A stretch of DNA of 64,000 bases from Agromyces kandeliae (GTDB lineage Bacteria > Actinomycetota > Actinomycetes > Actinomycetales > Microbacteriaceae), in the NCBI RefSeq assembly GCF_009674665.1, contig NZ_WKJD01000021.1, positions 124,001-188,000 of the forward strand, given 5' to 3'. The stretch's first letter is position 1; each line of letters opens with the position of its first letter. Made by a program: the position numbers and the translations under genes. Below the pieces are notes generated by a model. That model saw only the letters and a list, made by a program, of their open reading frames with translations, had not been told where the DNA came from and searched no databases. Below, one piece after another: positions 16,770 to 25,808 of this stretch.

Positions 16770-17363
16770 ATGATCGGCGTCTTCCACCCCGGCTCATCGG
16801 TCGTCCACCGCGCGCCGGCGCTCGCGAAGCTCGGGCTGCTCGCGGTCGCGGTGACGGCGACCGCGCTCGTCGGCTCGCTGCCCGCGCTCGGGATCGTCGC
16901 GGCGGCCACGATCGGCCTCTTCGCCCTCGCCCGGATTCCGGTGCGGGTCGCCTGGCGGCAGGTCTCGCCGATCCTCTGGGTCCTCGTGTTCGCGGTGCCG
17001 GTGCAGTGGATCTTCGCGGGATGGGAGGCCGCCGCGACCATGGGCGCCCGGCTCGTGCTCGCCGTCGCCCTCGCCGCCGTCTACACGCTCACGACCACCG
17101 TGTCGGCGACCCTCGACGCGATGCAGGTGCTGCTGCGCCCGTTCGCGCGGTGGATCGACCCGGACCGCGTCGGGCTGGCGCTGGCCCTCGCCATCCGCTG
17201 CGTCCCGCTGCTCGCCGACCTCGTGCGCGAGGTGCTCGAGGCGCGCAAGGCGCGCGGCGCCGAGGGGTCGCTCACCGCGCTCGCGGTGCCGGTCATCGTG
17301 CGGACGCTGCGCACGGCCGACCACCTCGGCGAGGCGCTGATGGCGCGCGGCGTCGACGACTAG
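16770..17363 (+). CDS. bioN: ECF transporter transmembrane T component (BioN)
   Basis: A 197-residue membrane protein with about five helices and the cytoplasmic coupling helices bearing the Ala-Arg-Gly motifs (EARKARGAE and ALMARGVDD) that dock into the ATPase. It begins with FHPGSSVVHRAPALAKL, typical of CbiQ/BioN proteins. It completes a BioMNY biotin importer with its neighbours. Its TAG stop overlaps, within the palindrome CTAG, the stop of the convergent 6-phosphogluconate dehydrogenase gene. Confidence 0.92.
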   Translation: MIGVFHPGSSVVHRAPALAKLGLLAVAVTATALVGSLPALGIVAAATIGLFALARIPVRVAWRQVSPILWVLVFAVPVQWIFAGWEAAATMGARLVLAVALAAVYTLTTTVSATLDAMQVLLRPFARWIDPDRVGLALALAIRCVPLLADLVREVLEARKARGAEGSLTALAVPVIVRTLRTADHLGEALMARGVDD

Positions 17364-18412
17364 GCGTCCGCGGACCGGCCGCCCGTCTCGAGCACGTCGC
17401 CGGACGGCAGCTCCCGGTGGCCGCCGAACTGGAGCCGCATCGCCGAGAGCAGCTGGTTGGCGTAGCGATCGTCCTCCCGCGAGGCGAACCGCTCGAACAG
17501 GGCTGCCGCGAGCACCGGCGCCGGCACGCCCGTGTCGACCGCGGCCTTGACGGTCCACCGACCCTCGCCGGAATCCGAGACCCGGCCGGCCAGTCCGTCG
17601 AGCGTCGGATTCTCGACGAGCGCGGCCGCGGTCAGGTCGAGCAGCCACGAGGAGATCACCGACCCTCGTCGCCAGAGCTCGGCGACGGCCGGCGTGTCGA
17701 TCGTGAACCGGTAGAACTCCGGCTCCTCCAAGGGCGCGATCTCCGCCGAGTGCTCCTCGGGGCGGAGTCCGGCATCGGCGTTCTTCAGGATGTTCAGCCC
17801 CTCGGCGAGCGCCGCCATGATCCCGTACTCGATGCCGTTGTGCACCATCTTGACGAAGTGGCCGGACCCCGAGGGCCCGCAGTGCAGGTACCCGCGCTCC
17901 TCTGGGGACAGCTCTCCCGTGCGGCCCGGCGTGCGCTCGATGTCGCCCGGGCCGGGTGCGATCGACCGAAGGATCGGCTCGATGCGCGAGACCGCCTCGT
18001 CAGGGCCTCCCACCATCAGGCAGTAGCCGCGCTCGAGGCCGAACACTCCGCCGCTCGTCCCCGCGTCGACGTAGTGGATGCCGGAGGGCGCGAGCGCCTC
18101 CGCTCGGCGCACGTCGTCGCGGTAGTTGGAGTTGCCGCCGTCGATGATGACGTCACCGGCATCGAGCACCGCGGCGACCTGGTCCACGAGCTGCCCCGTG
18201 ATCCCCGCGGGAACCATGAGCCACACGGTCCGCGGCGCGTCGAGCTTGGACGCGAGGTCGGCGATGCTCGCCGCGCCGGTCGCGCCCTCGGCCGCGAGCG
18301 CGGTCACGGCCCCGGGATCGACGTCGTACACCACGCACTCGTGCCCGTCCCGCATGAGGCGCCGCACGATGTTCGCGCCCATCCGCCCCAGTCCCACCAT
18401 CGCGATCTGCAT
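17360..18412 (-). CDS. gnd: 6-phosphogluconate dehydrogenase, decarboxylating (GntZ/NAD type)
   Basis: Oxidatively decarboxylates 6-phosphogluconate to ribulose 5-phosphate. The 350 residues include the Rossmann motif MVGLGRMGANIVRRL, IIDGGNSNYRDD, DAGTSGGVFGLERGYCLMVG and the catalytic segment GHFVKMVHNGIEYG (Lys and His-Asn). This is the shorter class with one C-terminal helical domain rather than the ~470-residue NADP enzyme. The ATG at 18412 starts the Rossmann strand, and upstream open frame is not conserved-looking. It is a single gene, convergent with bioN. Confidence 0.94.
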   Translation of the reverse strand: MQIAMVGLGRMGANIVRRLMRDGHECVVYDVDPGAVTALAAEGATGAASIADLASKLDAPRTVWLMVPAGITGQLVDQVAAVLDAGDVIIDGGNSNYRDDVRRAEALAPSGIHYVDAGTSGGVFGLERGYCLMVGGPDEAVSRIEPILRSIAPGPGDIERTPGRTGELSPEERGYLHCGPSGSGHFVKMVHNGIEYGIMAALAEGLNILKNADAGLRPEEHSAEIAPLEEPEFYRFTIDTPAVAELWRRGSVISSWLLDLTAAALVENPTLDGLAGRVSDSGEGRWTVKAAVDTGVPAPVLAAALFERFASREDDRYANQLLSAMRLQFGGHRELPSGDVLETGGRSADA

Positions 18413-18643
18413 CAGCCATCCCCCGTCGCTCAGCCGACGCGGATCGCTCGGTCCGGCCGGCGCGTTCACGCGGCAGTCTAGGACCCCGCGCGGACGCGCC
18501 GCATCGTCGTGGTGCGGCGATCCCGGGCCGCGCCGCGACCCGACGGTCGGTGTCCGCGGGTCCGGGCACACTGGTCGACGCGGACCCTTCTCCGCCGATC
18601 GTCCCGCCGTCCCCTCGGCCGACCCCCTGGAGCACCCGACCCG

Positions 18644-19429
18644 ATGATGGGCATCACCCATGCCACGAGCGGCGCCGCCGCCTGGCTCGCGATCACCGGA
18701 ACCATGCCGATCGTCACCGCCGGCGCCTACCCGCTCGACCCGGTCGGCGTGCTCGCCGGCACGGCGGTGTGCGCGGGCGCAGCACTGCTGCCCGACGCCG
18801 ACCACCACAGCGCCACGATCGCGCACTCGGTGCCCGTGCTCGGCAAGCTCGCGACGGGCGTCGTCGAAGCGGCATCCGGCGGTCACCGGCAGGGCGCGCA
18901 CTCACCCGTCGGCGTGCTCGTGACGTTCGCGGCGGCGTGGGCACTGACGCTCGTCGCATTCCCCGTCGATCCGCTCGGCTCGCTCGCCATCGGAGCGGGC
19001 GCGGGCACGGCCGCCCTGACGGCGTTCGGGCTCAAGGCGCGCGGCCTCATCCGGTCGTGGCCCGCCGCATGGGCGATCGGGGCGATGCTCGGCGCGTTCA
19101 TCGTCGTCTTCGCGCCCGAGCAGGTCGCCTGGTTCCCGCTCGCGGTGCTCGTCGGCTTCGTCGCGCACCTCGCAGGAGACCTGCTCACCACGGGCGGCCT
19201 GCCGGGGCTCATCTGGCCGTGGCGCATCCGCCCGCCCCGGGCGATCCGTCCGCTGCCCGTGCTCAATCGCGTCTGGCTGCCGAACGGCTACGTGTCGCTC
19301 CCGGTCCTCGGCGACACGGGGTCGCTCCGCGAGACGATGCTCGGCGCGCTGCTCGGCACGTACTGCTTCGTCGGCTCGACGTACGAGGTGCTGCGGCTGA
19401 TCGGCGTCGACCCGTTCGCGTTCTGGTGA
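18644..19429 (+). CDS. YdjM-like membrane-bound metal-dependent hydrolase
   Basis: A 261-residue protein with about five or six hydrophobic segments. The YdjM/LexA-regulated family signature is visible: MGITHATSGAAAWL at the start, LLPDADHHSATIAHS and HRQGAHSPVG, supplying the His/Asp residues of a putative metal site facing the membrane, and HLAGDLLTTGGLPGLIWPW late. The biochemical role of the family is not settled. ATGATG offers two adjacent starts, and the first is given. It stands alone. Confidence 0.85.
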   Translation: MMGITHATSGAAAWLAITGTMPIVTAGAYPLDPVGVLAGTAVCAGAALLPDADHHSATIAHSVPVLGKLATGVVEAASGGHRQGAHSPVGVLVTFAAAWALTLVAFPVDPLGSLAIGAGAGTAALTAFGLKARGLIRSWPAAWAIGAMLGAFIVVFAPEQVAWFPLAVLVGFVAHLAGDLLTTGGLPGLIWPWRIRPPRAIRPLPVLNRVWLPNGYVSLPVLGDTGSLRETMLGALLGTYCFVGSTYEVLRLIGVDPFAFW

Positions 19430-19577
19430 CGGAGGGGACGAGCCGCCGGGCCCACGCTCACTCGTGAGCCGGCACCGACGAGGCGTGCTCATATGCAGCC
19501 GATTCCGCTCACGCGCGTGACTGGCGGCGCGCCGCAGCTTATCGTGAGGGCAGCCCGACCTCGATGAGGAGATCAGC

Positions 19578-20174
19578 ATGACGTGGGACACCGGCGGCTT
19601 CGACCGAGAGAGCCTCGCCTCGGCGGCGCGAGCCTTCACCGCCCAGCAGGTCGACAGGTGCGCCGCGATCGGCATCGACGCGGACGGATTCCAGGTCAGC
19701 CACCTCGCCGTCCGCACGCCCACGTGGCGCGACTACGTCGCGGCGCGCGACGCGATCGAGTCGTACTCGACGGCGAACCTCGAGAACGTCTGGAACGGGC
19801 GGCCGATCTCCAAGCTGATGCTGGCCGAGCCCATCGAGATCGCCGACGGCATCGGCATCCCGCTCATCGAGCTCATCCCGCCATTCCACCAACGCGTCTA
19901 CCGCATGGGGCTCGAACACGTCGGCTTCGTCGTCGGTCCCGAGCATCAGGCGTTCATCGAACGCCACCGCGAGGTGCTGACGGGCCAGCAGTTCCAGAGC
20001 CGGTTCTGCGCGCCCGTCTACCGGCTCTTCGACGACTACACCCACGTGAAGTTCTACGAGACCTCGCTGGGAGACGTCTGCCGGCTCGAGGGGGCCGCAT
20101 TCGACGGCATCGTGCACGCCGACTGGCAGCCCGCGGATCCCGATGCCGGACCGTACGAGATCGGCTGCGACTGA
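19578..20174 (+). CDS. YecM-like VOC-fold protein
   Basis: A 198-residue protein resembling E. coli YecM, a vicinal-oxygen-chelate fold family of unknown function with metal-site residues. Matching blocks are QVSHLAVRTPTW, NGRPISKLMLAEPIEIADG, IPLIELIPP and MGLEHVGFVVGP. GAGGAGATCAGC precedes the ATG. It is followed 10 bp later by an SDR gene on the same strand, a likely two-gene operon. Confidence 0.8.
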   Translation: MTWDTGGFDRESLASAARAFTAQQVDRCAAIGIDADGFQVSHLAVRTPTWRDYVAARDAIESYSTANLENVWNGRPISKLMLAEPIEIADGIGIPLIELIPPFHQRVYRMGLEHVGFVVGPEHQAFIERHREVLTGQQFQSRFCAPVYRLFDDYTHVKFYETSLGDVCRLEGAAFDGIVHADWQPADPDAGPYEIGCD

Positions 20175-20184
20175 GGCGCGCGCG

Positions 20185-20946
20185 ATGGACCGCGACTTCG
20201 AGGGCACGACGGTGCTCGTCACCGGGGCGACCGGTGGGCTCGGCTCGGCGATCGCCGAGCGCTTCGCGCGCCGCGGTGCCGACGTGGTGCTGCACCATCG
20301 GTCGCGCGAGCGCGACGCGGAACGCCTCGCGGAGACGCTCGCCGCGGCGCACGGCGTGGTCGCCGACACGGTGCGCTGCGACCTGTCCGACGAGCGCGAC
20401 ATCGAGCGGATGTTCCGCGCGGAATCGCCGGCCGCGCGCGCGACGGTGCTCGTCAACAACGCCGGCACCTACCCGGTCGCCGGGTTCCTCGACCTCGGCG
20501 CCGACGACTGGATCGCGGGCTTCCGGTTGAACGTGGTGGCCGCGTACCTCTGCACCAAGCTCGCCGCGCCCGCGATGATCGCGGCCGGCGGCGGCGCGAT
20601 CGTCAACGTCACGTCGATCTCCGCCGACCGTGCGACGCCCGACCAGGCGCCCTACGGCAGCAGCAAGGCCGCGCTGCGGTCGCTGACGCGCACCTCCGCG
20701 GTCGCGCTCGCGCCGCACGGCATCCGCGTCAACTCGGTGTCGCCCGGGCTTGTGTGGCGCGACGGGCTCGATGCGGAGTTCCCCGACGGGCTGGCCCGCT
20801 GGTCCGATCGTGCGCCGATCGGACGTGCCGTCCGGCCTCGCGAGATCGCGGACGCGTGCACCTTCCTCTCCTCACCGGCGGCGGCGGCGATCACGGGCCA
20901 CGACCTCGTCGTCGACGGCGGCATCACGGCGACCTCCGACTACTGA
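20185..20946 (+). CDS. Short-chain dehydrogenase/reductase (SDR)
   Basis: A 253-residue classical SDR. The cofactor motif is VTGATGGLGSAIAERFARRG, then NNAG in LVNNAGTYP, a Ser in NVTSIS, and the catalytic YxxxK in PYGSSKAALRSL. The C terminus is GHDLVVDGGITATSDY. It probably oxidises or reduces an alcohol or ketone with NAD(P). The substrate is not deducible; FabG-like proteins look the same. The ATG at 20185 places the Rossmann strand at the usual position. Confidence 0.92.
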   Translation: MDRDFEGTTVLVTGATGGLGSAIAERFARRGADVVLHHRSRERDAERLAETLAAAHGVVADTVRCDLSDERDIERMFRAESPAARATVLVNNAGTYPVAGFLDLGADDWIAGFRLNVVAAYLCTKLAAPAMIAAGGGAIVNVTSISADRATPDQAPYGSSKAALRSLTRTSAVALAPHGIRVNSVSPGLVWRDGLDAEFPDGLARWSDRAPIGRAVRPREIADACTFLSSPAAAAITGHDLVVDGGITATSDY

Positions 20947-20954
20947 GGTCGACA

Positions 20955-22295
20955 TCATCCGGCGAGTCGTTCGCACGGCACCTGGACGAGCCACCCTTCG
21001 GGGGCGATCGCGATCGCCGTCCGGCCCGGAGGCTCGTCGACGGTGCACGCGCTCCGCGCCGGCGGGATCTCAGGGGCCCAGTCCGGGCCGTCGGCCCGAA
21101 CGGACGGCTGCGGAACGATCGCAGCGACCACCGTGAGCACCACCGCGCCGACGAGCACGACGGCGGAGGTCCGCCTCAGCACTCCCGCGCGCCACGCCAC
21201 GGATGTCGCGAGGACGACCAGGGCGAGCAGGTACGACGCCGGCACCACGCCGTACCTCGTGAGGTGGAGGTGGACGGCGAGCGCGACCGGGATCTCGGAG
21301 TAGAAGAAGTCCGGGTTCGAGTTCAGCACGTACGCCGCCGACCACGCGATGACCGATCCGGCCGCGAGCGCCGCCGCCGCGATGCGCTCGACCGCGATGC
21401 CGCGCCACAGCACCCAGACGAGGGCGGCGAGGAACGGGAGCATCACGAGTGCGGCACCCCACCAGCCGAAGTGGATGACCCACGCCGCCTTCCACTGCCG
21501 CGAGGGGAAGACCGCCTCCATCGGCGCGTGGTACAGGTATCCCTGCACGGTCGAGAGGAACGGCGGCGAGGTCTCGGCACCGGCGTCCCGGGGCGAGAGC
21601 AGCACGGCGGCCACCTGCAGGGCCGAACCGATGACGACGCCTGCGCCGACGATCCACCGGTTCGGATCGCGGAAGCGCCACGCGAGCAGCGGCAGGAAGA
21701 GCAGCATCTGGATCTCGGTGAGCGCCGCGGCGAGGCCCACGACACCGAGCAGGATCGCGGTCGATCTCCGGCGAGGAACGGCGAGCAGCAGCCAGGGTGC
21801 GAGCCAGAGCAGGTACCAGTGCAGGTTCGCCGCGTTGCCGAGCACTTCCCACCCGGCCGCCGGGGCCAGGAACGTGAGCGCACCGATCGCGATGCGGGCG
21901 GGGAGCCACACCACCACGCTCCGCGCGCAGAGGAACACGACCGCGGAGACCGCACCGACGACGAGGCACGAGCCGACCGTCATCGCGATCGCGTAGCCCT
22001 CGACGGGCACGACCGAGACGACCGCCCCGGCGATGATCCGCGGAACGAGGTGCAGGTACCCCTGGTAGGGCTGCAGGAGCACGCTCACGGGGTCCGCGTC
22101 GAGCGCGTCGCCGAGGAAGAACGTGCCGTCCTCGGCCCACAGCGCCCGCGCCGCGTGCTCGATGCGGAACCATGACACGACCGACCCCAGCACGACGAGG
22201 GCGATCGCCCACGCCCAGTCGGGCAGGAGTGCGGCGCGCGGGCGGGTCCGTGCCGGGATTCCGCCGGTCGCCCGGGCCGCCGAGGGCGCGTCCAT
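20955..22295 (-). CDS. Polytopic membrane protein, possible GT-C-type glycosyltransferase
   Basis: A 446-residue protein with roughly ten hydrophobic helices. The first loop after helix 1 holds an acidic motif (ALWAEDGTFF), as in GT-C glycosyltransferases that use polyprenyl-phosphate sugars, and the C terminus is a short soluble domain. No closer family is recognised. The ATG at 22295 is preceded by GGGAGG, while a GTG at 22328 would add 11 residues. It is convergent with the SDR gene, 8 bp apart. Confidence 0.78.
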   Translation of the reverse strand: MDAPSAARATGGIPARTRPRAALLPDWAWAIALVVLGSVVSWFRIEHAARALWAEDGTFFLGDALDADPVSVLLQPYQGYLHLVPRIIAGAVVSVVPVEGYAIAMTVGSCLVVGAVSAVVFLCARSVVVWLPARIAIGALTFLAPAAGWEVLGNAANLHWYLLWLAPWLLLAVPRRRSTAILLGVVGLAAALTEIQMLLFLPLLAWRFRDPNRWIVGAGVVIGSALQVAAVLLSPRDAGAETSPPFLSTVQGYLYHAPMEAVFPSRQWKAAWVIHFGWWGAALVMLPFLAALVWVLWRGIAVERIAAAALAAGSVIAWSAAYVLNSNPDFFYSEIPVALAVHLHLTRYGVVPASYLLALVVLATSVAWRAGVLRRTSAVVLVGAVVLTVVAAIVPQPSVRADGPDWAPEIPPARSACTVDEPPGRTAIAIAPEGWLVQVPCERLAG

Positions 22296-22375
22296 CGTCC
22301 TCCCGCCGTCCGATCTGCTTCGCTCCACGATACGGCCGGACCCTCACCCGCCCGGGAATGGCGGAGGCGCGATGA

Positions 22376-22804
22376 TCAGGCCGGCTCCACCTCGTCGAGC
22401 GCCTCGGCGATCCCCGGCGCCTTGTCACCGTGGTGATGGATGACCTTCCACCCGTCGCCCTCTCGATAGTAGATATTCGTGACGCGGGAGTTCACCGTGA
22501 GCTGCGTGCCACCGACACCGAAAGCGGCGTGTTCGACGCCCACTTCGTATGCCGTGTCCCCGTGAACCCGAACGAGTTGATCCGTGATCTCCACATGACC
22601 GCCTGTGCTCGACCGGGCCACGCGCTCGAACGACCCGTTGATCTGGTCCCATCCCACCTGACGATCGCCGATCGGGTGCATCGTCGTCGCCTCGGGGCTG
22701 TGCACCCAGATATCGGTCAGCGAACCGGCGTCCCCGGAGAGCATGCGATTCAATGCCGCGTAGAACGCCTTCGAGGCGGCGCGCACATCGTCTTCGTCGG
22801 TCAT
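22376..22804 (-). CDS. NTF2/SnoaL-like domain protein (DUF4440 type)
   Basis: A 142-residue single-domain protein of the nuclear-transport-factor-2 cone fold: N-terminal helices (RAASKAFYAALNRMLSGD), then strands including WVHSPEATTMHPIGD, YEVGVEHAAF and a closing DGWKVIHHHGD. Such proteins are isomerases, dehydratases or ligand binders, or have no known activity. A Met codon begins right at the first helix. It stands alone. Confidence 0.85.
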   Translation of the reverse strand: MTDEDDVRAASKAFYAALNRMLSGDAGSLTDIWVHSPEATTMHPIGDRQVGWDQINGSFERVARSSTGGHVEITDQLVRVHGDTAYEVGVEHAAFGVGGTQLTVNSRVTNIYYREGDGWKVIHHHGDKAPGIAEALDEVEPA

Positions 22805-23043
22805 TTCCCTGCTCCCGGGTACCTGCGTGTCGAACTTCGAGCGATCGGGGCACCGGGTGCTGGATGCCCACGAACATGCTACGGCGGTCGGCGGACCAGC
22901 ACAGCCCGGTCTGGGGGGTCAGCACCCGGGAGTGCCGAAGACGCGATGAGTGAGGCGGGCGTCGCGGCCACGGGCGCTCCACATCGCCAAGGCGACGAGG
23001 CCGGGCCGGAGCAGGGTTCGCCGCTCGGCACTGACCAACGACA

Positions 23044-23083
23044 GAAGCCCGGTACCCACGCGATCCGCGTAGTGCCGGGCTTC
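23044..23083 (-). terminator. Hairpin terminator after tRNA-Lys
   Basis: Arms GAAGCCCGGTAC (23044-23055) and GTGCCGGGCTTC (23072-23083) pair along 12 bp with one G-U or A-C position, four bases past the tRNA 3' end on the minus strand. Confidence 0.65.
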
Positions 23084-23087
23084 TTGC

Positions 23088-23163
23088 TGGTGCACCCCCA
23101 GGGACTTGAACCCTGAACCCACTGATTAAGAGTCAGTTGCTCTGCCGATTGAGCTAGAGGTGC
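23088..23163 (-). tRNA. tRNA-Lys (anticodon CTT)
   Basis: A 76-base cloverleaf on the minus strand. The acceptor GCACCTC pairs with GGGGTGC. The D-arm contains GCTCAATCGGCAGAGC, the anticodon loop is CTCTTAA (anticodon CTT), the T-arm is built on GGTTCAAGTCC, and CCA is encoded. It is followed by a hairpin. Confidence 0.97.
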
Positions 23164-23297
23164 GTTTCGGCCGGGTTTTCTGCAACCCCGGACCGAGGAA
23201 CAACGGTATCAGGTGACCGCCCTGAACGCGAAATCGGGCCCGCTTCGGACGCCCCGACCCCCGGCGGCCCGCCGCAGGCGGTCGATAGGCTGAGCCG

Positions 23298-24086
23298 GTG
23301 ACGGATGCCTCGTACGCCGACGACCTCGCCCTCGCCCTCGAACTGGCCGACCTCGCCGACTCGGCCGCCATGGCCCGCTTCCGCGCGGTCGACCTCAGGA
23401 TCGACACGAAACCCGACCGCACGTTCGTGACCGAGGCCGACCTCGCGGTCGAGCGCGCGGTGCGCGAGGTGCTCGCGGAGCGTCGCCCCGGCGACGGCAT
23501 CCTCGGCGAGGAGTACGGCACCGAGGGCACCGGTTCGCGGCGGTGGATCATCGACCCGATCGACGGAACCTCGAACTTCCTCCGCGGCGTGCCGGTCTGG
23601 GGCGCGCTCATCGCGCTCACGGTCGACGGCGCACCGGTCGTGGGCGTCGCCTCCATGCCCGCCATCGGGCGGCGCTGGTGGGGCGCGCCCGGTGTGGGCG
23701 CGCAGACGACGGATGCCCCGGGCGCTGCGCCCCGCGACATCCGCGTGTCGAACGTGGCCGACCTCGCCGACGCGTCCCTCAGCTTCCAGAGCATCGCGCA
23801 ATGGCGCGATGCCGGCTACCTCGGGCGGCTGCTCGCGCTCGGCGAGCGCGTGTGGCGGGATCGCGCGTACGGCGACCTGTGGTCGTACTGCCTGCTGGCA
23901 GAGGGCCTCGTCGACATCGTGGGCGAGTTCGACGTGAAGGCGTGGGACCTCGCCGCGCTCATCCCGATCGTGGAGGGCGCCGGGGGCCGGTTCACGTCGG
24001 TCGCCGGTGAGGCGGGCGCGGGCAACGGCAGCGCCCTGGCCACCAACGGCCTGCTGCACGACGCGGTGCTCGAGGCGTTGAAGTGA
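23298..24086 (+). CDS. hisN: Inositol monophosphatase family protein (HisN-like histidinol-phosphatase)
   Basis: A 262-residue Mg-dependent phosphatase. The metal-binding motifs are GEEYG (~residue 74), WIIDPIDGTSNFLRG (~86-100) and KAWDLAALIPIVEGAGG (~214-230). Actinobacterial family members with this spacing serve as histidinol-phosphate phosphatase, but inositol monophosphatase activity cannot be excluded. The GTG start lies shortly after the tRNA. Its stop overlaps the next start (GTGA). Confidence 0.85.
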   Translation: MTDASYADDLALALELADLADSAAMARFRAVDLRIDTKPDRTFVTEADLAVERAVREVLAERRPGDGILGEEYGTEGTGSRRWIIDPIDGTSNFLRGVPVWGALIALTVDGAPVVGVASMPAIGRRWWGAPGVGAQTTDAPGAAPRDIRVSNVADLADASLSFQSIAQWRDAGYLGRLLALGERVWRDRAYGDLWSYCLLAEGLVDIVGEFDVKAWDLAALIPIVEGAGGRFTSVAGEAGAGNGSALATNGLLHDAVLEALK

Positions 24087-25018
24087 GCCGCTCGCTCGAG
24101 GTCTGCGTGTTCACCGAGCCCCAGCAGGGCGCGAGCTACGACGAGCAGCTCGCGCAGGCGCAGGAGACCGAGCGGCTCGGCTTCGACGGATGGTTCCGCA
24201 GCGACCACATCCTGCACATGGGTCCCGGCAGCCCGTTGCCCGGGCCGACCGACGCCTGGACGACGCTCGCCGGCATCGCCCGCGAGACCGACCGCATCCG
24301 GCTCGGCACGCTCGTCTCCCCGGTGACGTTCCGGCACCCCGGACTCCTCGCGATCCAGGTCGCGCAGGTCGACGACATGTCGGGCGGTCGCGTCGAGCTC
24401 GGCCTCGGCGCCGGCTGGTTCGGCGCGGAGCATGCCGCGTACGGCATCCCGTTCCCCGATCGGCGCTTCGACCTCCTCGAGGAGCAGCTGCAGGTCGTCA
24501 CCGGCCTCTGGCAGACGCCGGCCGGCGAGCGCTTCTCGTTCGCGGGCGAGCGCTACGAGCTCGTCGACGCGCCCGCGCTGCCGAAGCCGGTCCAGTCGCC
24601 CGTGCCGCTCATCATGGGCGGCGGCGGCCGCACCCGATTGCCCGCGCTCGCGGCGCGGTTCGCGACGGAGTTCAACCGGGGCTTCTCCCACGAGGACGAG
24701 ATCGCCGCATCGTTCGAGCGCGTGCGCGCCGCGTGCGAGGCGATCGGCCGCGATCCCGACACGATGCGCCTGAGCGTGGCGCTGCCGACGGTCGTGGCGA
24801 CGGATGACGCGAGCTACCTCGCACGCCTCCGCGCGATCCACGCCGACCCCGACGCGTTCGCCGAGGTCAACGTCGCCGGAACCCCCGAGGTCGTGGTCGA
24901 GAAGCTCCGGCGGCTTTCCGACCTCGGCGCCGACCGGGTGTACCTCCAGCTGGTCGACCAGCGCGACCTCGACCACGTCGAACTCATCGCCGCCGAGGTG
25001 CTCCCGCACCTCCGCTGA
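24083..25018 (+). CDS. LLM-class F420-dependent oxidoreductase
   Basis: A 311-residue luciferase-like monooxygenase fold protein. It has SLEVCVFTEPQ at strand 1, ERLGFDGWFRSDHIL, TDRIRLGTLVSPVTFRHPG, GRVELGLGAGWF, ERRF-like DRRFDLLEEQLQVV and VPLIMGGGGRTR. These are typical of F420- or FMN-dependent enzymes. The substrate is unknown. The GTG start overlaps the preceding phosphatase stop, so the two are co-translated. Confidence 0.9.
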   Translation: MSRSLEVCVFTEPQQGASYDEQLAQAQETERLGFDGWFRSDHILHMGPGSPLPGPTDAWTTLAGIARETDRIRLGTLVSPVTFRHPGLLAIQVAQVDDMSGGRVELGLGAGWFGAEHAAYGIPFPDRRFDLLEEQLQVVTGLWQTPAGERFSFAGERYELVDAPALPKPVQSPVPLIMGGGGRTRLPALAARFATEFNRGFSHEDEIAASFERVRAACEAIGRDPDTMRLSVALPTVVATDDASYLARLRAIHADPDAFAEVNVAGTPEVVVEKLRRLSDLGADRVYLQLVDQRDLDHVELIAAEVLPHLR

Positions 25019-25125
25019 GCGGCGGATGAGCACGTCTCCGAGACATCCTCGTCATCGTGCGCGGAACGTCCGTGGAGTCGCGTACCCTTGTGGGTGAGGG
25101 CCGGGGGGCCTCGAGGGGGAAGAAC

Positions 25126-25368
25126 ATGCGGGCGATGGCACGCCGACGACACGAGTTCGTCGACCAGCAGCCGCTGGATCCTGAGAACGATCCGTACGCC
25201 GCCTACCTGATCTGGAAGGCCGAGCGCGACGCCGAGGCGGCCGCGGTCGCCGACGACGGCGCAGCCGACGGCTCCGACGGCGACGACGACGAGTCGGAGC
25301 CGCCGCGCGGTTCGTGGCTTCGGCGGCTCGCCGCCCGCGCCCACGTGAACGCGTCCCGCGAGCGCTGA
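25126..25368 (+). CDS. Small acidic hypothetical protein
   Basis: An 80-residue protein: basic start (MRAMARRRH), QQPLDPENDPYAAYLIWKAE, an Ala/Asp-rich acidic middle (DGSDGDDDESE) and a basic C terminus. No domain is recognised. An AGGGGGAAGAAC leader precedes the ATG. It lies between the LLM oxidoreductase and the tmRNA. Confidence 0.7.
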   Translation: MRAMARRRHEFVDQQPLDPENDPYAAYLIWKAERDAEAAAVADDGAADGSDGDDDESEPPRGSWLRRLAARAHVNASRER

Positions 25369-25439
25369 CCGCGCAGACGCCGATCGCCGCGACGAGTCGC
25401 GGCGATCGGATGACCGGCACAGCGTGCGATGACGACCGG

Positions 25440-25808
25440 TGGTGGAGATGGGGGGAATTGAACCCCCGTCCATCGCTGGGATTCCGCGGTTTCTCCGGGC
25501 GCATCCTGTGAAGCGTTCTCATCGGCCCCGACCCTTGCCACAGGCAGCCAGGTCGACGGGCCCAGCCTGAAGAAAGTCCCGTACGACGCTCAGGCGACGT
25601 CGTACAGCGAGTTCCCTAGATGACGCCAGCGACCGGGGCGGGAACGAACCCGGGCTGACGGACTAACGGACTCGCTTAGGCAGCGAGGGCGTAGTCGTTC
25701 TGCGACTTATTGGCAGTTATTGTTTCGCAGGGAGCGTTCACGAGATAACCCTGCATCCTCGGCCCGCTTCTCGCAGTCTCGCAGGCGATGTCGAAACCGA
25801 TCATCCCC
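25440..25808 (-). ncRNA. ssrA: Transfer-messenger RNA (tmRNA)
   Basis: Rescues stalled ribosomes with SmpB, whose gene lies at 32152-32628. The 369-base RNA has a tRNA-like domain: 5' GGGGATGATCGGTTTCGAC pairs with the 3' end, which carries GGTTCAATTCC and an encoded CCA. The open reading frame for the degradation tag is at 25676-25714 (minus) and reads ANKSQNDYALAA, then TAA. The ALAA end is the ClpXP/ClpAP recognition signal. The 5' end is placed by pairing with CATCTCC at the 3' end. Confidence 0.97.
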
